Assembly: GCA_964347615.1 (NCBI GenBank)
Contig: CAYFZO010000005.1
Location: 37,399-101,398, forward strand
Length of the DNA: 64,000 nucleotides
Reading direction: 5' to 3'
Origin: CAYFZO01 sp964347615
Lineage (GTDB): Bacteria; Pseudomonadota; Gammaproteobacteria; Poriferisulfidales; Oxydemutatoraceae
Positions 51,492 through 60,588 of this stretch are shown one piece after another. Under the pieces are notes generated by a model. The model saw only the letters and a program-made list of their open reading frames with translations. It ran no database searches and was not told the origin of the DNA. The first letter of the stretch is position 1, and each line of letters begins with the position of its first letter. Both the position numbers and the translations under genes were made by a program.

Positions 51492-51932
51492 ATGCGCGCA
51501 GAAACTTCCATCCACGGCCTCTTGTTCGAGTCCGCCACGGACGCCCAGCAGGCGTTCTACGACGCGTTCCAGCGCTGCGACGTCGATGACATGATGGCGG
51601 TGTGGGCCGACGACGAGAGCATCTTGTGCATCCACCCGGGCGGCCCGAGGCTTTACGGCCCCGACGCGGTGCGTGAAAGCTGGGAGCAAATCTTCAGGGA
51701 GTCGCAGGGCTGGGACTTTCGCTTGAGCAACGGCCAATGCGTCGAGGACGAGTTGCTGTCAATCCATCAGGTTCAGGAAAACATCTACAGCCAAGGGCGG
51801 CTTCAAGGCATCGTGATTGCAACCAACGTGTTCCACAGCACCAACCAAGGGTGGCGGATGGCGATACACCACGCGTCACCCGCGCCCGAAACGGCCGAAA
51901 GCTCGCTGGTCTTCGGCCGCAGCCTTCATTAG
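51492..51932 (+). CDS. NTF2/SnoaL-like domain protein
   Basis: 146 residues: AQQAFYDAFQRCDVDDMMAVWADDESILCIHPGG, GPDAVRESWEQIF and ATNVFHSTNQGWRMAIHHASP follow the cone-shaped NTF2-like fold (DUF4440/SnoaL group) with a typical WRMAIHHAS end. Members bind small molecules or act as isomerases; the substrate is unknown. ATGs at 51444, 51483 and 51492 are in frame. I chose MRAETSIHG because a TAGAAT hexamer overlaps the earlier one and no ribosome-binding site favours them. Confidence 0.75.
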   Translation: MRAETSIHGLLFESATDAQQAFYDAFQRCDVDDMMAVWADDESILCIHPGGPRLYGPDAVRESWEQIFRESQGWDFRLSNGQCVEDELLSIHQVQENIYSQGRLQGIVIATNVFHSTNQGWRMAIHHASPAPETAESSLVFGRSLH

Positions 51933-51972
51933 AAAGCTTTCGCTGGCGAAAGCTTTCCAAAGGCCACCCGGC

Positions 51973-53655
51973 TCACAAGTAATACAGCAGCAAGAACAGC
52001 GCGAGCAACGCGGTCAACCAGCCCACCGTCAGGCCGGTCTGCAACACCTTGACCGGCGCGTCGGCGGGGCGCGTCCAGCGCGCAAGCCCGGATTTCACCT
52101 GCTTCAACCGCGCGCCGAGCGGGGACAGCAGGCGTTCGTCGAACCCGCGGTCGCGCCACAACAGGCGGTAAAGACGCAGCCCAGGCTTGCGGTAGAACCA
52201 GTCGAAGTCGAGGCTGATGGTGCGTGTGCGCTCAAGCCACGGCAGCAGCAAAAAGAACGCGGCGCCTGAAAACAGCAGCAGTTGCAACTTTCCGACCACG
52301 TGGTCAAGCGTGTACGGCGCATAGTCGACGGGCCACGGCAGCAGCTGATACAGCAGCTGAGGGAACGCGCCGATGAGCACACACGCCGCCGAAAAGACAA
52401 TCATCGCAAGACGCATGTTCAGCGGCGGATCGGCGGCGCGCAACCCGGAGTCGCGGTGAAAGAACACGAACCACGGAAACTTCACGCCCGCGTGGAGGAA
52501 CACGCCCGCCGACGCCATCAGCAATGCGCCCCAAAGCCACGGCAGATGCTGCTCCAACGCGCCGGCTGAGATCATCGGCTTGGAAATGAAACCTGAGGTC
52601 AACGGAAAGCCCGAAATCGCCAGCGCGCCGACGATGGCACACACGGTGGTCAGGCGCATGCTGCGGTAAAGCCCGCCGAGGCCGGTACATTCCCTGCGCC
52701 CGGTCATCAGCAGAACGCTGCCCGCCGACATCATCAGCAGGGCCTTATAGATAATGTGTGCGAAAGCGTGCGCCGCGGCGCCGTTGAGCGAGAGCGAGGT
52801 GCCGACGCCGACGCCGACAACCATGAAGCCGACCTGATTGACGATGCTGTACGCGAGAATCCTGCGCATGTCGTTCTCGTTCAACGCGTAGATGATTCCG
52901 TAAAAAACCATGTACAGCCCGACCGGCACCAGCACGGGCTCGCCCGGAAACGTCGCAAGCAGGACGAACACCGCGGTCTTGGTCGTGAACACCGACAGGT
53001 ATACCGTGCCGGCGGGGCTTGCTTCGGGATACGCGTCGGCGACCCACGCGGAAAACGGCGGTGCGCCGACGTTGAGCAGCACGCCGGCGAGAATCATCCA
53101 GGTGTAGACGTCGTGTGCACGCAGCGTACGCAACGAGACGTCGCCGGTGTCAACGGCCAGACCGAGAATGCCGCACAGTAAAATCATCCCGCCGAACACG
53201 TGCAGCACCAAGTATCTGAATCCGGCGGCTCTGGCGGTCTCGGTGGCGCCGGCGAGGATAACCGCGGTCGAAGCGATTGCCATCATTTCCCAGAACACGA
53301 ACAGGCTGAGGAAGTCGCCGCACAACACCGCGCAAACCGCGCCGCCCCCGTAAACCGACGCGCTCGCAAGCTCAAACGGACGCGACTGACGCAACGCGAA
53401 CAAGTGGCCGATAAGCAACGCGATGATGAACACGGTGGCGAACATCCGCCCCAACGCAGTGGGCTGAAACGGTCGTGCTTCAAAGCTGAGGAACTCGATT
53501 GCTGCACTTTCACCGGGCGCGGCGACCCAGACCAGCGCCAAAGCCAGCACCGGCGGCACAAACAGCAGCAACGTGCGTACGCCGCTACGCACCAACGGAA
53601 CGAACAATGCGGCGACGACAATCAGCAGGCCGGGCGTCAGCGAGGTTTCAATCAC
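51973..53655 (-). CDS. Mrp/NuoL-type antiporter subunit (third D-like subunit)
   Basis: 560 residues, about 14-16 membrane helices, Proton_antipo_M family. The conserved Glu in LFVFWEMMAIAST, the broken-helix region APPFSAWVADAYPEASPAGT and a Lys in SVFTTKTAVF mark the ion channel. A C-terminal extension (about 470-545) carries a charged loop (RTRTISLDFDWFYRKPGLRLYRLLWRDRG) and a last helix, as in MrpA/NuoL-like chains. Last gene of the cluster. Confidence 0.85.
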   Translation of the reverse strand: MIETSLTPGLLIVVAALFVPLVRSGVRTLLLFVPPVLALALVWVAAPGESAAIEFLSFEARPFQPTALGRMFATVFIIALLIGHLFALRQSRPFELASASVYGGGAVCAVLCGDFLSLFVFWEMMAIASTAVILAGATETARAAGFRYLVLHVFGGMILLCGILGLAVDTGDVSLRTLRAHDVYTWMILAGVLLNVGAPPFSAWVADAYPEASPAGTVYLSVFTTKTAVFVLLATFPGEPVLVPVGLYMVFYGIIYALNENDMRRILAYSIVNQVGFMVVGVGVGTSLSLNGAAAHAFAHIIYKALLMMSAGSVLLMTGRRECTGLGGLYRSMRLTTVCAIVGALAISGFPLTSGFISKPMISAGALEQHLPWLWGALLMASAGVFLHAGVKFPWFVFFHRDSGLRAADPPLNMRLAMIVFSAACVLIGAFPQLLYQLLPWPVDYAPYTLDHVVGKLQLLLFSGAAFFLLLPWLERTRTISLDFDWFYRKPGLRLYRLLWRDRGFDERLLSPLGARLKQVKSGLARWTRPADAPVKVLQTGLTVGWLTALLALFLLLYYL

Positions 53656-53875
53656 GACGGCGACTCTCGTAGTAATCGTCCCGGCGTTTCAATACGCGCC
53701 CGACCAGCAACGCGACGACAATCAGCAGCAGGCACGCGGCGAAACCGAACCACGCGTAAAACCCGAACCAGCCGGCAATCGCCACGTGCGGATGGCGCTC
53801 GATCAAAGACTCCCACGCCAGCAGCGTCATCAACAGCACCGCGCCGAGCAACCAAGTCTGCAACCTGAACTTCAT
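53648..53875 (-). CDS. Small two-helix membrane protein of the antiporter cluster
   Basis: 75 residues with two membrane helices (about 7-21 and 35-60) and a strongly basic C-terminus (RVLKRRDDYYESRRRD). It overlaps both neighbours (ATGA upstream, 8 bp downstream), so it is translated as part of the antiporter operon and is likely an accessory subunit. No named family recognised. Confidence 0.7.
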   Translation of the reverse strand: MKFRLQTWLLGAVLLMTLLAWESLIERHPHVAIAGWFGFYAWFGFAACLLLIVVALLVGRVLKRRDDYYESRRRD

Positions 53876-55443
53876 CCTATTCCCTCGATCAGGCGCACCA
53901 GCGCGTTGGCGTAGAAAAACAACAGCACCACGGCGACGGCGGGCAACACCATCGCGACCACCATCGCCGCGGGTGCTTCACGGAACGTTTGCGCGGGCGC
54001 TTCCTCGGACGTGGTTTCGGCTTCCCCCCCGGCTGTTTCCCCAGCTTCACCCCCGGCCGTTTCCCCGGCTGCTTCCCCAACCGTTTTCTCGAGTGCTTCC
54101 GCCGGTGCCTTGCGCGAGGCGTCGCCGTTTCGAACGTAGGCGGCGTACACCACCGGGGCGAAATACCCGACGTTCAGAACCGTGCTCAACACCAGAACCC
54201 CGACCGCGAAGTAATGCTCGGCGCCGATCGCGCCCTCGAGCAAGAACCATTTGCTCGCAAAGCCGGCGAGCGGCGGCAGACCGATCATCGAAAGGGCGGC
54301 GACGGTAAAGCAGGCCATCGTCCACGGCATCGAATAAGCGAGACCGCGACATTCGCTGACGCGCTGCTTGCCCGTGACACTCTGAATGGCGCCGGCGGCA
54401 AAGAACAGCGTGATCTTGCCGAAAGCGTGTGCGACGAGATGCAGCACCGCCCCGAAAAACGCGGGCTTGAACAGCGCGACGCCCAAGGTGACGTAGGACA
54501 GCTGGCTGACCGTCGAGTACGCGAGCCTTTTCTTCAGACTGTCCTGGCGCAACGCGATCAGCGACGCAATCACGACCGACGCGCCGGCGACGTACACCAG
54601 CCATCCGCTTGCAATCTCGCCCATGAACTCGAAGCCGAAGATATAGACGGCGACCTTGGCGATGGTGAACACGCCGGCTTTGACCACCGCAACCGCGTGC
54701 AGCAACGCGCTGACCGGCGCAGGCGCGACCATCGCCTCGGGCAACCAACGGTGCAGCGGCATCAGCGCGGCCTTGGCCGAACCGAACACCAGCAGCAACA
54801 GCAGCCAACCCGCGTCGTCGCGCGCGACACAGCCGTGCAAGACGCCGCCCGACGTGAACTCCAAGGTGCCGCAGGCGAGGTAAATCCAGACCATCGCCGG
54901 CAGGAACAGCAACACCGAAGAGCCGAGCAGGAACGCGAGATACACCCTCCCGGCGGTACGCGACTTGGCGTCGGCATAATGGGTAACCAGCGGATAAGTG
55001 CTGAGCGTCAGGACTTCATAGAACACCCACAAGGTCAGCAGATCGCCGGCGAAAGCGACGCCGAGCGCGCCGCCGACGGCGAGGCTGAAACAAGCGTAAA
55101 AGCGCGCTTGACGTTTGAGCGAACCGAGGTGGCAGTAAGCGAACGAATACAACATGCTGATCGGCCACAGCACCGCGACGACCGCCGCGAAAATCAGACC
55201 GAGCATCTCGAGCTCGAAACCGAGCGTGAGACCGGGAGCGATTTCCCCCAAGAACAATCGGACTTTCCCCCCGTCCGCACCGAAACGCGAAAGCAACAGC
55301 ACGACACAAATCAGCACGACGAAAGGCGCACCGGTCACGATCAGTTGATACCACCCGGGGTTACGCCGGCCCGCCGCAATCAAAACCGCGCAGACAAAAG
55401 GCGTCGCCAGCGCAATCAGAAGCAGCGTTTCGTTGAGGTTCAC
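53872..55443 (-). CDS. Mrp/NuoN-type antiporter subunit (second D-like subunit)
   Basis: A 523-residue Proton_antipo_M protein. Key features are Glu in LWVFYEVLTLSTYPL, Lys in GSAKAALMPLHRWLPEAMVAPAPVS and HAVAVVKAGVF, and LAYSTVSQLSYVTLG. Between the last two helices there is an inserted low-complexity loop with GETAGGEAGETAGGEAE-type repeats (about residues 450-485), absent from ordinary homologues. GTG start overlapping the upstream stop. Confidence 0.85.
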   Translation of the reverse strand: MNLNETLLLIALATPFVCAVLIAAGRRNPGWYQLIVTGAPFVVLICVVLLLSRFGADGGKVRLFLGEIAPGLTLGFELEMLGLIFAAVVAVLWPISMLYSFAYCHLGSLKRQARFYACFSLAVGGALGVAFAGDLLTLWVFYEVLTLSTYPLVTHYADAKSRTAGRVYLAFLLGSSVLLFLPAMVWIYLACGTLEFTSGGVLHGCVARDDAGWLLLLLVFGSAKAALMPLHRWLPEAMVAPAPVSALLHAVAVVKAGVFTIAKVAVYIFGFEFMGEIASGWLVYVAGASVVIASLIALRQDSLKKRLAYSTVSQLSYVTLGVALFKPAFFGAVLHLVAHAFGKITLFFAAGAIQSVTGKQRVSECRGLAYSMPWTMACFTVAALSMIGLPPLAGFASKWFLLEGAIGAEHYFAVGVLVLSTVLNVGYFAPVVYAAYVRNGDASRKAPAEALEKTVGEAAGETAGGEAGETAGGEAETTSEEAPAQTFREAPAAMVVAMVLPAVAVVLLFFYANALVRLIEGIG

Positions 55444-56915
55444 AAGCCCGCTCCGACGATGTCCCGCGCCGCCCGCGTCGCAACCGTGACCAGGCCGGCG
55501 GCGTGAAAGCCGATATAAAGGTTCAGCGCAATCAGGATCCACACCGGTATCAGCAGCGCTTTCGGCGCTTCACAAGGCTCCGCGCCCGCTTCGGCGGGCG
55601 GCGACCGCAGGTAGGCGGCCTCGACCAAGCGCCAGACGTACGCCACGGTAATCAACGAGCCGACGAGGACGACGACGGCCAACGGCCAGAGACCGGCGTC
55701 GAGAACGGCAACGACCAACTGCCACTTGCCGATGAAGCCCGCGGTCAACGGCACGCCGATCAAGCTCAGCCCGCCGATGACGATTGCCGCCATCGTCCAC
55801 GGCATGCGCCGCCCGAGCCCGGCGAAACTTTCGACGCGGCAACCGCCGACCCGATGGACGACGCAACCGATCGCAAGAAACAGCCCGCCCTTGATCAGCG
55901 CGTGGTTGAACAGATACACCAATGCCGCACCGACGCCGCTCGCCGAAACCAACCCGACGCCGAGCGTAACGTAGCCGATCTGGGAAACGCTCGAATACGC
56001 CATCATGCGCTTGACATTGTCCTGATAAACGGCGGCCACCGAGGCGAAGACGACGGCGGCGGACGACAACAGCAACAGTGCCACGTCGAAACCGGTACTT
56101 TCCCAAGCGACGTCCGCACCGAACACGCCGAAGAACAAACGCACGACGAGATAGATGCCGGTCTTGGTCGAGACCGCGGCGAGCAGAGCCGCCACCGGCG
56201 ACGGCGCGAACGTGTAGGCGTCGGGCAACCACCAGTGCAACGGGAACAACGCCATCTTCATCGCGAGCCCGACGGTAATGAAAGCCAGCCCCGCGACGAC
56301 GACGCGGCTCGATGCCGCTTCAGGCAGACGCAACGCGAGATCGCTCAGGTTCAGCGTGCCGGTCATCATGTACAAATATCCGACGCCGATCAGGAAAAAA
56401 GTCGCGCCGACCGCACCCATCAACAGATAACGGTACGCCGCGAGCGGCGGCGCGCCGCCGCGCCCCAGCGCAATCAGCGCATAAGACGAGAGCGCGGCAA
56501 TCTCAAGAAACACGAAGACGTTGAACAGGTCGTCGGTGACGACGATGCCGAGCATCCCCGCGATGCACAGCAGGAACAGCGCGGAGAAATAACCGTCGCC
56601 GTCGAACTCGCGCGCCGAACCGCACACGGCGAACAACGCGACGACGCTTGCAATCAACGCAATCAGCAGAACGAACAACGCGCCCAGAAGGTCCACGCGG
56701 TAGGTGATGCCCCACGGCGCGGGCCAGCCCCCGAGTTCGTAGCGCCAAACGAAACCGCCGGCGGCCTCGACGAACATCATCACGGCACAGGCCAGAACGA
56801 AGACGGCGACGCCGAAAGCAAGCAGCCGCGTGAGTTCAAAGCGACGCAGCACGATGCAAAGCGGCGCGCTTAAAAGCGGCGCGACGACGACGAGAATCGG
56901 CAGGTGACGCAGCAC
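55440..56915 (-). CDS. mrpD: Mrp antiporter subunit D
   Basis: A 491-residue Proton_antipo_M protein with 14 helices. The catalytic Glu is in NVFVFLEIAALSSYAL, the Lys residues in GLAMKMALFPLHWWLPDAY and AAVSTKTGIYL, and LAYSSVSQIGYVTLG-type motif as AYSSVSQIGYVTLG. Directly after mrpC (9-nt gap), it is the best candidate for canonical MrpD. Confidence 0.9.
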   Translation of the reverse strand: MLRHLPILVVVAPLLSAPLCIVLRRFELTRLLAFGVAVFVLACAVMMFVEAAGGFVWRYELGGWPAPWGITYRVDLLGALFVLLIALIASVVALFAVCGSAREFDGDGYFSALFLLCIAGMLGIVVTDDLFNVFVFLEIAALSSYALIALGRGGAPPLAAYRYLLMGAVGATFFLIGVGYLYMMTGTLNLSDLALRLPEAASSRVVVAGLAFITVGLAMKMALFPLHWWLPDAYTFAPSPVAALLAAVSTKTGIYLVVRLFFGVFGADVAWESTGFDVALLLLSSAAVVFASVAAVYQDNVKRMMAYSSVSQIGYVTLGVGLVSASGVGAALVYLFNHALIKGGLFLAIGCVVHRVGGCRVESFAGLGRRMPWTMAAIVIGGLSLIGVPLTAGFIGKWQLVVAVLDAGLWPLAVVVLVGSLITVAYVWRLVEAAYLRSPPAEAGAEPCEAPKALLIPVWILIALNLYIGFHAAGLVTVATRAARDIVGAGL

Positions 56916-56924
56916 GTGCCCGCC

Positions 56925-57320
56925 TTAGTGGCGCTCGTCCCGCGGCCCGATTTCCGGCTCGTCTTGTAAGGGGGGTATCTCCTCTTCCTCCAAAGTTCCC
57001 CAAGCGTCGCTGATTCGAACCACCAGCGACAGCCCCAGCGCCGTGGTCGCAATCGAGACCACGATGGCAGTCAGTATCAGCACGTGCGGCAACGGGTTCG
57101 CATAGACGCCGTCGGTCTCGCCCAGAATCGGCGGCATCGCGTCGCGGGCTGCGGCAAGCAGTATGAACAGCACGAAGACCGCGCTTTGAAGTACGCCGAG
57201 GCCGATCAGCTTCTTGATCAGGTTGCCGTAGGCAATCATGATGTAAAGCCCGATCATCATCACCACGACCACGATCAAGTATCCGTAGTGCCCCGCCGCC
57301 GCCTGAACAAAACCGCTCAC
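56925..57320 (-). CDS. mrpC: Mrp antiporter subunit C (NuoK-like)
   Basis: 131 residues with three helices of the NuoK/MrpC family: MMIGLYIMIAYGNLIKKLIGLGVLQSAVFV and ANPLPHVLILTAIVVSIATTALGLSL (the PLPHVLILTAIVV block is diagnostic). An acidic C-terminal tail (EEEEIPPLQDEPEIG) extends past the family core. ATGA overlap with mrpB. Confidence 0.92.
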   Translation of the reverse strand: MSGFVQAAAGHYGYLIVVVVMMIGLYIMIAYGNLIKKLIGLGVLQSAVFVLFILLAAARDAMPPILGETDGVYANPLPHVLILTAIVVSIATTALGLSLVVRISDAWGTLEEEEIPPLQDEPEIGPRDERH

Positions 57321-57763
57321 GATTCGCCCTCCGTTTTTTCGGTTCTCTCCTCGGTGAACAGATAGAACACGGTAACCACGACCCCAACTATTGTGACGCC
57401 GACGCCGAGTTCGACCAGAAAAATACCGGCGTGCTGCCCCTCAAGCGGGTTTTCGGCCAACGCGTCGTAGTCGAGAAACGACCCGCCCATGAACATCGAC
57501 GCAAGCCCGGTACCGGCGTAAAGCAACACGCCGAGGCAGGCGAGCACCTCGGCCGTGCGTCTTGAAATCACGCGCTTGAGGCGTTCCCGGCCGTAGGTCA
57601 AGGCGTAGATGACGATGCCGACCGAGAAGATGACGCCGCCTTGAAACCCGCCGCCCGGGCCGAAGTCGCCGTGGAACTGCACGTAAAGCGCATACAGCAG
57701 AACCAGCGGCACGAGCACGTGCGCGGTCTCACGCAACACCGGGTTGTCCTTGATGAGCGGCAT
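57317..57763 (-). CDS. mrpB: Mrp antiporter subunit B
   Basis: 148 residues, four helices. LYVQFHGDFGPGGGFQGGVIFSVG is the MnhB/MrpB signature; the C-terminal helix VELGVGVTIVGVVVTVFYLF ends in a charged tail. It forms the core module with MrpC and the DUF4040 protein upstream. Confidence 0.92.
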   Translation of the reverse strand: MPLIKDNPVLRETAHVLVPLVLLYALYVQFHGDFGPGGGFQGGVIFSVGIVIYALTYGRERLKRVISRRTAEVLACLGVLLYAGTGLASMFMGGSFLDYDALAENPLEGQHAGIFLVELGVGVTIVGVVVTVFYLFTEERTEKTEGES

Positions 57764-57768
57764 CGCCC

Positions 57769-58323
57769 TCAGCCCGAAGCCTGCCTCGCGGCGCGCCGGC
57801 GGCGGCGCCCCGCCGCGAACACCCCGGCGACGCCGACGCCGGCGGTGAAAATCACGACCAGCTCGCCGAACGTGTCAAAGCCGCGATAACTTGCAAGCAC
57901 CGCGGTAACCACGTTGGGCACGCCGACTTCCCGCGGAGTGTTTTGGAGGTAGTACTCGGCGACGTGGCGGTTGGCCGGTGCGTCGGGCGACCCCAAGCGC
58001 GGGATCTCCGGCACCGCGTACAGCAGCAACGCACCGGTCAGCAACACCAAGACGAGCGCCGACCGCTTGCGCTTGGCCGTGTAGGCGTGAAAGTGCGCGG
58101 TCGTGGCGAGGGCCGCGAGGAACAGCACCGTCGAAAAGCCGGCGCCGACCGCCGCTTCGGTGAAAGCGACGTCGGGCGCATCGAGCGAGACGAACAATCC
58201 CGCGCCCAACAAGCTGTAAATCGCCAGCAGCAACACCGCGGCGAACAGATTCCTGCTCGCCGCGACCACCGCCGCCGCCGCGGTCAGCAACGACAACAAC
58301 ACGGCGATAACCGCGTGTTCCAT
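57769..58323 (-). CDS. Mrp MbhD/MbhE-like subunit (DUF4040; detached MrpA C-terminus)
   Basis: 184 residues. The first half (SLLGAGLFVSLDAPDVAFTEAAVGAG) is the MbhD/DUF4040 domain that is usually the C-terminal part of MrpA; the second half (SYRGFDTFGELVVIFTAGVGV) is the MbhE part. Here it is a separate gene, as in group-2-type Mrp or Mbh/Mbx complexes, and no full MrpA is present. Confidence 0.88.
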   Translation of the reverse strand: MEHAVIAVLLSLLTAAAAVVAASRNLFAAVLLLAIYSLLGAGLFVSLDAPDVAFTEAAVGAGFSTVLFLAALATTAHFHAYTAKRKRSALVLVLLTGALLLYAVPEIPRLGSPDAPANRHVAEYYLQNTPREVGVPNVVTAVLASYRGFDTFGELVVIFTAGVGVAGVFAAGRRRRRAARQASG

Positions 58324-58622
58324 CAGCTTTCGTCGCCCCGATGGTGCCGCGCCGCGCGGGCGATTGCGTGGGTCGTGGTCGGCACCGTCACCAGCAAAAG
58401 CAGCAGTATCAGCACCACTTTCAAGGTAGCCTGCACCATGCCCATCTGCAGAGCCAGTCCCGCGAGCGGCGCGAGTACGCCGAGCGTGTCAATCAGCCCG
58501 ACCGCGTGCGCACGCGTGTAGAAGTCGGGCATACGCAATGCGCCGATGCCCCCCACAATCAAGAAAAAGCAGCCGACGCCGATCAACGTCCAGCTTGCCG
58601 CGTTGATAACGACTTCATTCAT
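58323..58622 (-). CDS. mrpG: Mrp antiporter subunit G
   Basis: 99 residues, three helices; GGIGALRMPDFYTRAHAVGLIDTLG is the MnhG/MrpG signature. ATGs at 58622 and 58631 are both possible; I prefer MNEVVINAASW by family length. It overlaps mrpF. Confidence 0.9.
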   Translation of the reverse strand: MNEVVINAASWTLIGVGCFFLIVGGIGALRMPDFYTRAHAVGLIDTLGVLAPLAGLALQMGMVQATLKVVLILLLLLVTVPTTTHAIARAARHHRGDES

Positions 58623-58914
58623 GGGATTCATCGGCGTGCGTTTCGTGCGCGGGCAGCCGGCGATCCTCGAAAAACCGCAACACCGCAACCGCCGCGACAA
58701 AGTTAAGCAACACGTAAAGCAACGCAATATCCATAAGGTCGTGCTGGTCGAACTCGACGCCGAGCAGCACCAGCAACAGCACCGTCAAGGTGCCGAACGT
58801 GTTGATCGCGAGCACCCGGTTGAACAGCCCGGGGCCTTTGGCCGCGCGGATCAGCAGCATCACCATCGCGGCGGCAATCGCGGCACCCAACGCGGCAAAC
58901 GGCAGCACCGTCAT
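58615..58914 (-). CDS. mrpF: Mrp antiporter subunit F
   Basis: 99 residues, three helices: RAAKGPGLFNRVLAINTFGT and DIALLYVLLNFVAAVAVLRF are MnhF/MrpF-type. A His/Glu-rich C-terminus (AHETHADESHE) follows the last helix. ATGA overlap with mrpE. Confidence 0.9.
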   Translation of the reverse strand: MTVLPFAALGAAIAAAMVMLLIRAAKGPGLFNRVLAINTFGTLTVLLLVLLGVEFDQHDLMDIALLYVLLNFVAAVAVLRFFEDRRLPAHETHADESHE

Positions 58915-59387
58915 TGCTCCTGCCCCTCAAGCCGCGAGACCTTCCGGTCGAGCCGGGCGTGTGCGGCGGCGTCTTCTCCGAGCCCGAGGGTGTGAACCTC
59001 GATGCAGTCGTCTTCGACCTGGGTGCTCAGTGTGCCGGGCGTCAACGTGATCGAGTTCGCGTGCACCAGCTTGGCGAGGTCGTTCTTCTGCGTCATCGGC
59101 ACGCGCGTGAAACCCGGGGAAATCGGCAAGCTCGGACGCAACACCGTCACCGCCACCCGTACGCACGAGACCACCACGTGCCCCAGCAGCCAGACCGTGT
59201 ACCGCGGCAAGCGCAGATAAAAGCCCGGCGTGTGAAAACCCGCGCCGAAGATCCGCATCCGCGAACCGAGCCAAATCACCAGCATCGCGCTGGTGGCGCC
59301 GAGCATCGTGACGAACGGGGTGTGCTGACCCGACAGCAAAAGCCACAAGGCGAACAACAGGACGAAAAGAGTCGCGCGTACAACCAT
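58911..59387 (-). CDS. mrpE: Mrp antiporter subunit E
   Basis: 158 residues with N-terminal helices (MVVRATLFVLLFALWLLLSG) and the MnhE block NSITLTPGTLSTQVEDDCIEVHTLG. First gene of the antiporter part, 10 nt after hemY, with no room for a promoter, so it is probably read through from the hem genes. A 27-codon upstream extension lies in hemY and is not used. Confidence 0.9.
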   Translation of the reverse strand: MVVRATLFVLLFALWLLLSGQHTPFVTMLGATSAMLVIWLGSRMRIFGAGFHTPGFYLRLPRYTVWLLGHVVVSCVRVAVTVLRPSLPISPGFTRVPMTQKNDLAKLVHANSITLTPGTLSTQVEDDCIEVHTLGLGEDAAAHARLDRKVSRLEGQEQ

Positions 59388-59397
59388 CGCCGCCTCG

Positions 59398-60588
59398 TCA
59401 AGCCTGATGCACCGGCTTGCCTTGCGTCGCGAGGCTCGGCCCGCCTTCGCCGATGCGCTCGAAAACAACCGCGAGTTCGCGGCAAACCTCGGCCGACGGC
59501 GCGAGAAGAAGACTCTTCTTCAAGCAGTGGCGCGCTTGGTCCCACAGGCCGGCTTGGCGGTAGATCTTGCCGAGGCACAGCAGCAGCGCCGGGTTCTCCG
59601 GCTTGCTCGCAAGCCAACGCTCGGCGTGTTGCAGACGCTCGTCAACGCCGCCCCCGACGTCGCCCTCGACGTCGCCCCCGATGTCACCATAGGCCACGAT
59701 GTCGTCCTCGTCCCACTTTGCCTCGATCGCCTCGCGCAAGAGCTGTTCGGCCTCCTTGGGCGCGCCAGCGCGCGCCAGCATCCGTGCATAGTCCGCCAGC
59801 AGCGCCGACTTCACCGTCGCGCCGAGCTTGCGCCACCGACGCCTGAGCTCATCCTGGTCGGCGCGGTCGGCAGCGCGTTGCAACCGTTGCTTTTCCACCG
59901 ACGCTTCGACGGCGTGCAATCTGTCGGGACGGTTTGCATGAAGTCTGCGCAGCTGCGGCAACGACTCGACGAGCGCGTCCCAGTCGCCGAGCCTCGCACA
60001 CGCCCGCGCCAGCAACTCGGCAACCTTGTGGTTGTCCGGCTGACGGCGGCGAAGTTCCGCGAGGCGCTTGGCGGCTTGCTCGACCTGTCCCGACTCAAGC
60101 TGCATCTCGGCTTCAATCAGCGCCGCGCAGAACCCATCGTCCTCGTTCTTCTGGTGCACCGTTTGCAACGCGGCGCGGGTTTCCCTGAATTGGCCGTCCC
60201 GCAACGCGCAGTACGCCGCGAGCAGGGCGGCGGTCGGTGCGAAATGACCGCCATGGGCTTGCGCCGCGCGCAGGAGACGCTTGCGTGCCTGCTCCCTTCG
60301 CCCTTGCAGATACAGCGAAACGCCTTGTACGAACGCTTGGCGCCGACTGATGAGACGACGGTCGCGCCAAACCTGCACCAGCCGAACGGGCAAACCGAGC
60401 AACGCGCCGATCAAGCGCAACACGATCAGCAAGGCGACGCCCGCGAGCAGCACCACCACGAAGTTGGTGGCGAACGACGTATCACCCCAAGTGAAGCGCA
60501 CGGTCGCCCACGTGGTCTGATGGTCGGCAAAAATCAGCGCCGCGGCGATCAAGCCAAGTACCACCGCGATGAACAACAACCACTTCAC
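59398..60588 (-). CDS. hemY: HemY, TPR membrane protein of the hem cluster
   Basis: 396 residues: two N-terminal membrane helices (about 2-21 and 41-65) and a TPR-rich periplasmic or cytosolic part (ALRDGQFRETRAALQ, LARACARLGDWDALVE, LCLGKIYRQAGLWDQARHCLKKSL). Near residue 300 there is a GGDVEGDVGGG insert of 12-bp DNA repeats. HemY proteins of gammaproteobacteria always accompany hemX and are thought to organise haem enzymes; this is not the protoporphyrinogen oxidase of the same name. Confidence 0.9.
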   Translation of the reverse strand: MKWLLFIAVVLGLIAAALIFADHQTTWATVRFTWGDTSFATNFVVVLLAGVALLIVLRLIGALLGLPVRLVQVWRDRRLISRRQAFVQGVSLYLQGRREQARKRLLRAAQAHGGHFAPTAALLAAYCALRDGQFRETRAALQTVHQKNEDDGFCAALIEAEMQLESGQVEQAAKRLAELRRRQPDNHKVAELLARACARLGDWDALVESLPQLRRLHANRPDRLHAVEASVEKQRLQRAADRADQDELRRRWRKLGATVKSALLADYARMLARAGAPKEAEQLLREAIEAKWDEDDIVAYGDIGGDVEGDVGGGVDERLQHAERWLASKPENPALLLCLGKIYRQAGLWDQARHCLKKSLLLAPSAEVCRELAVVFERIGEGGPSLATQGKPVHQA

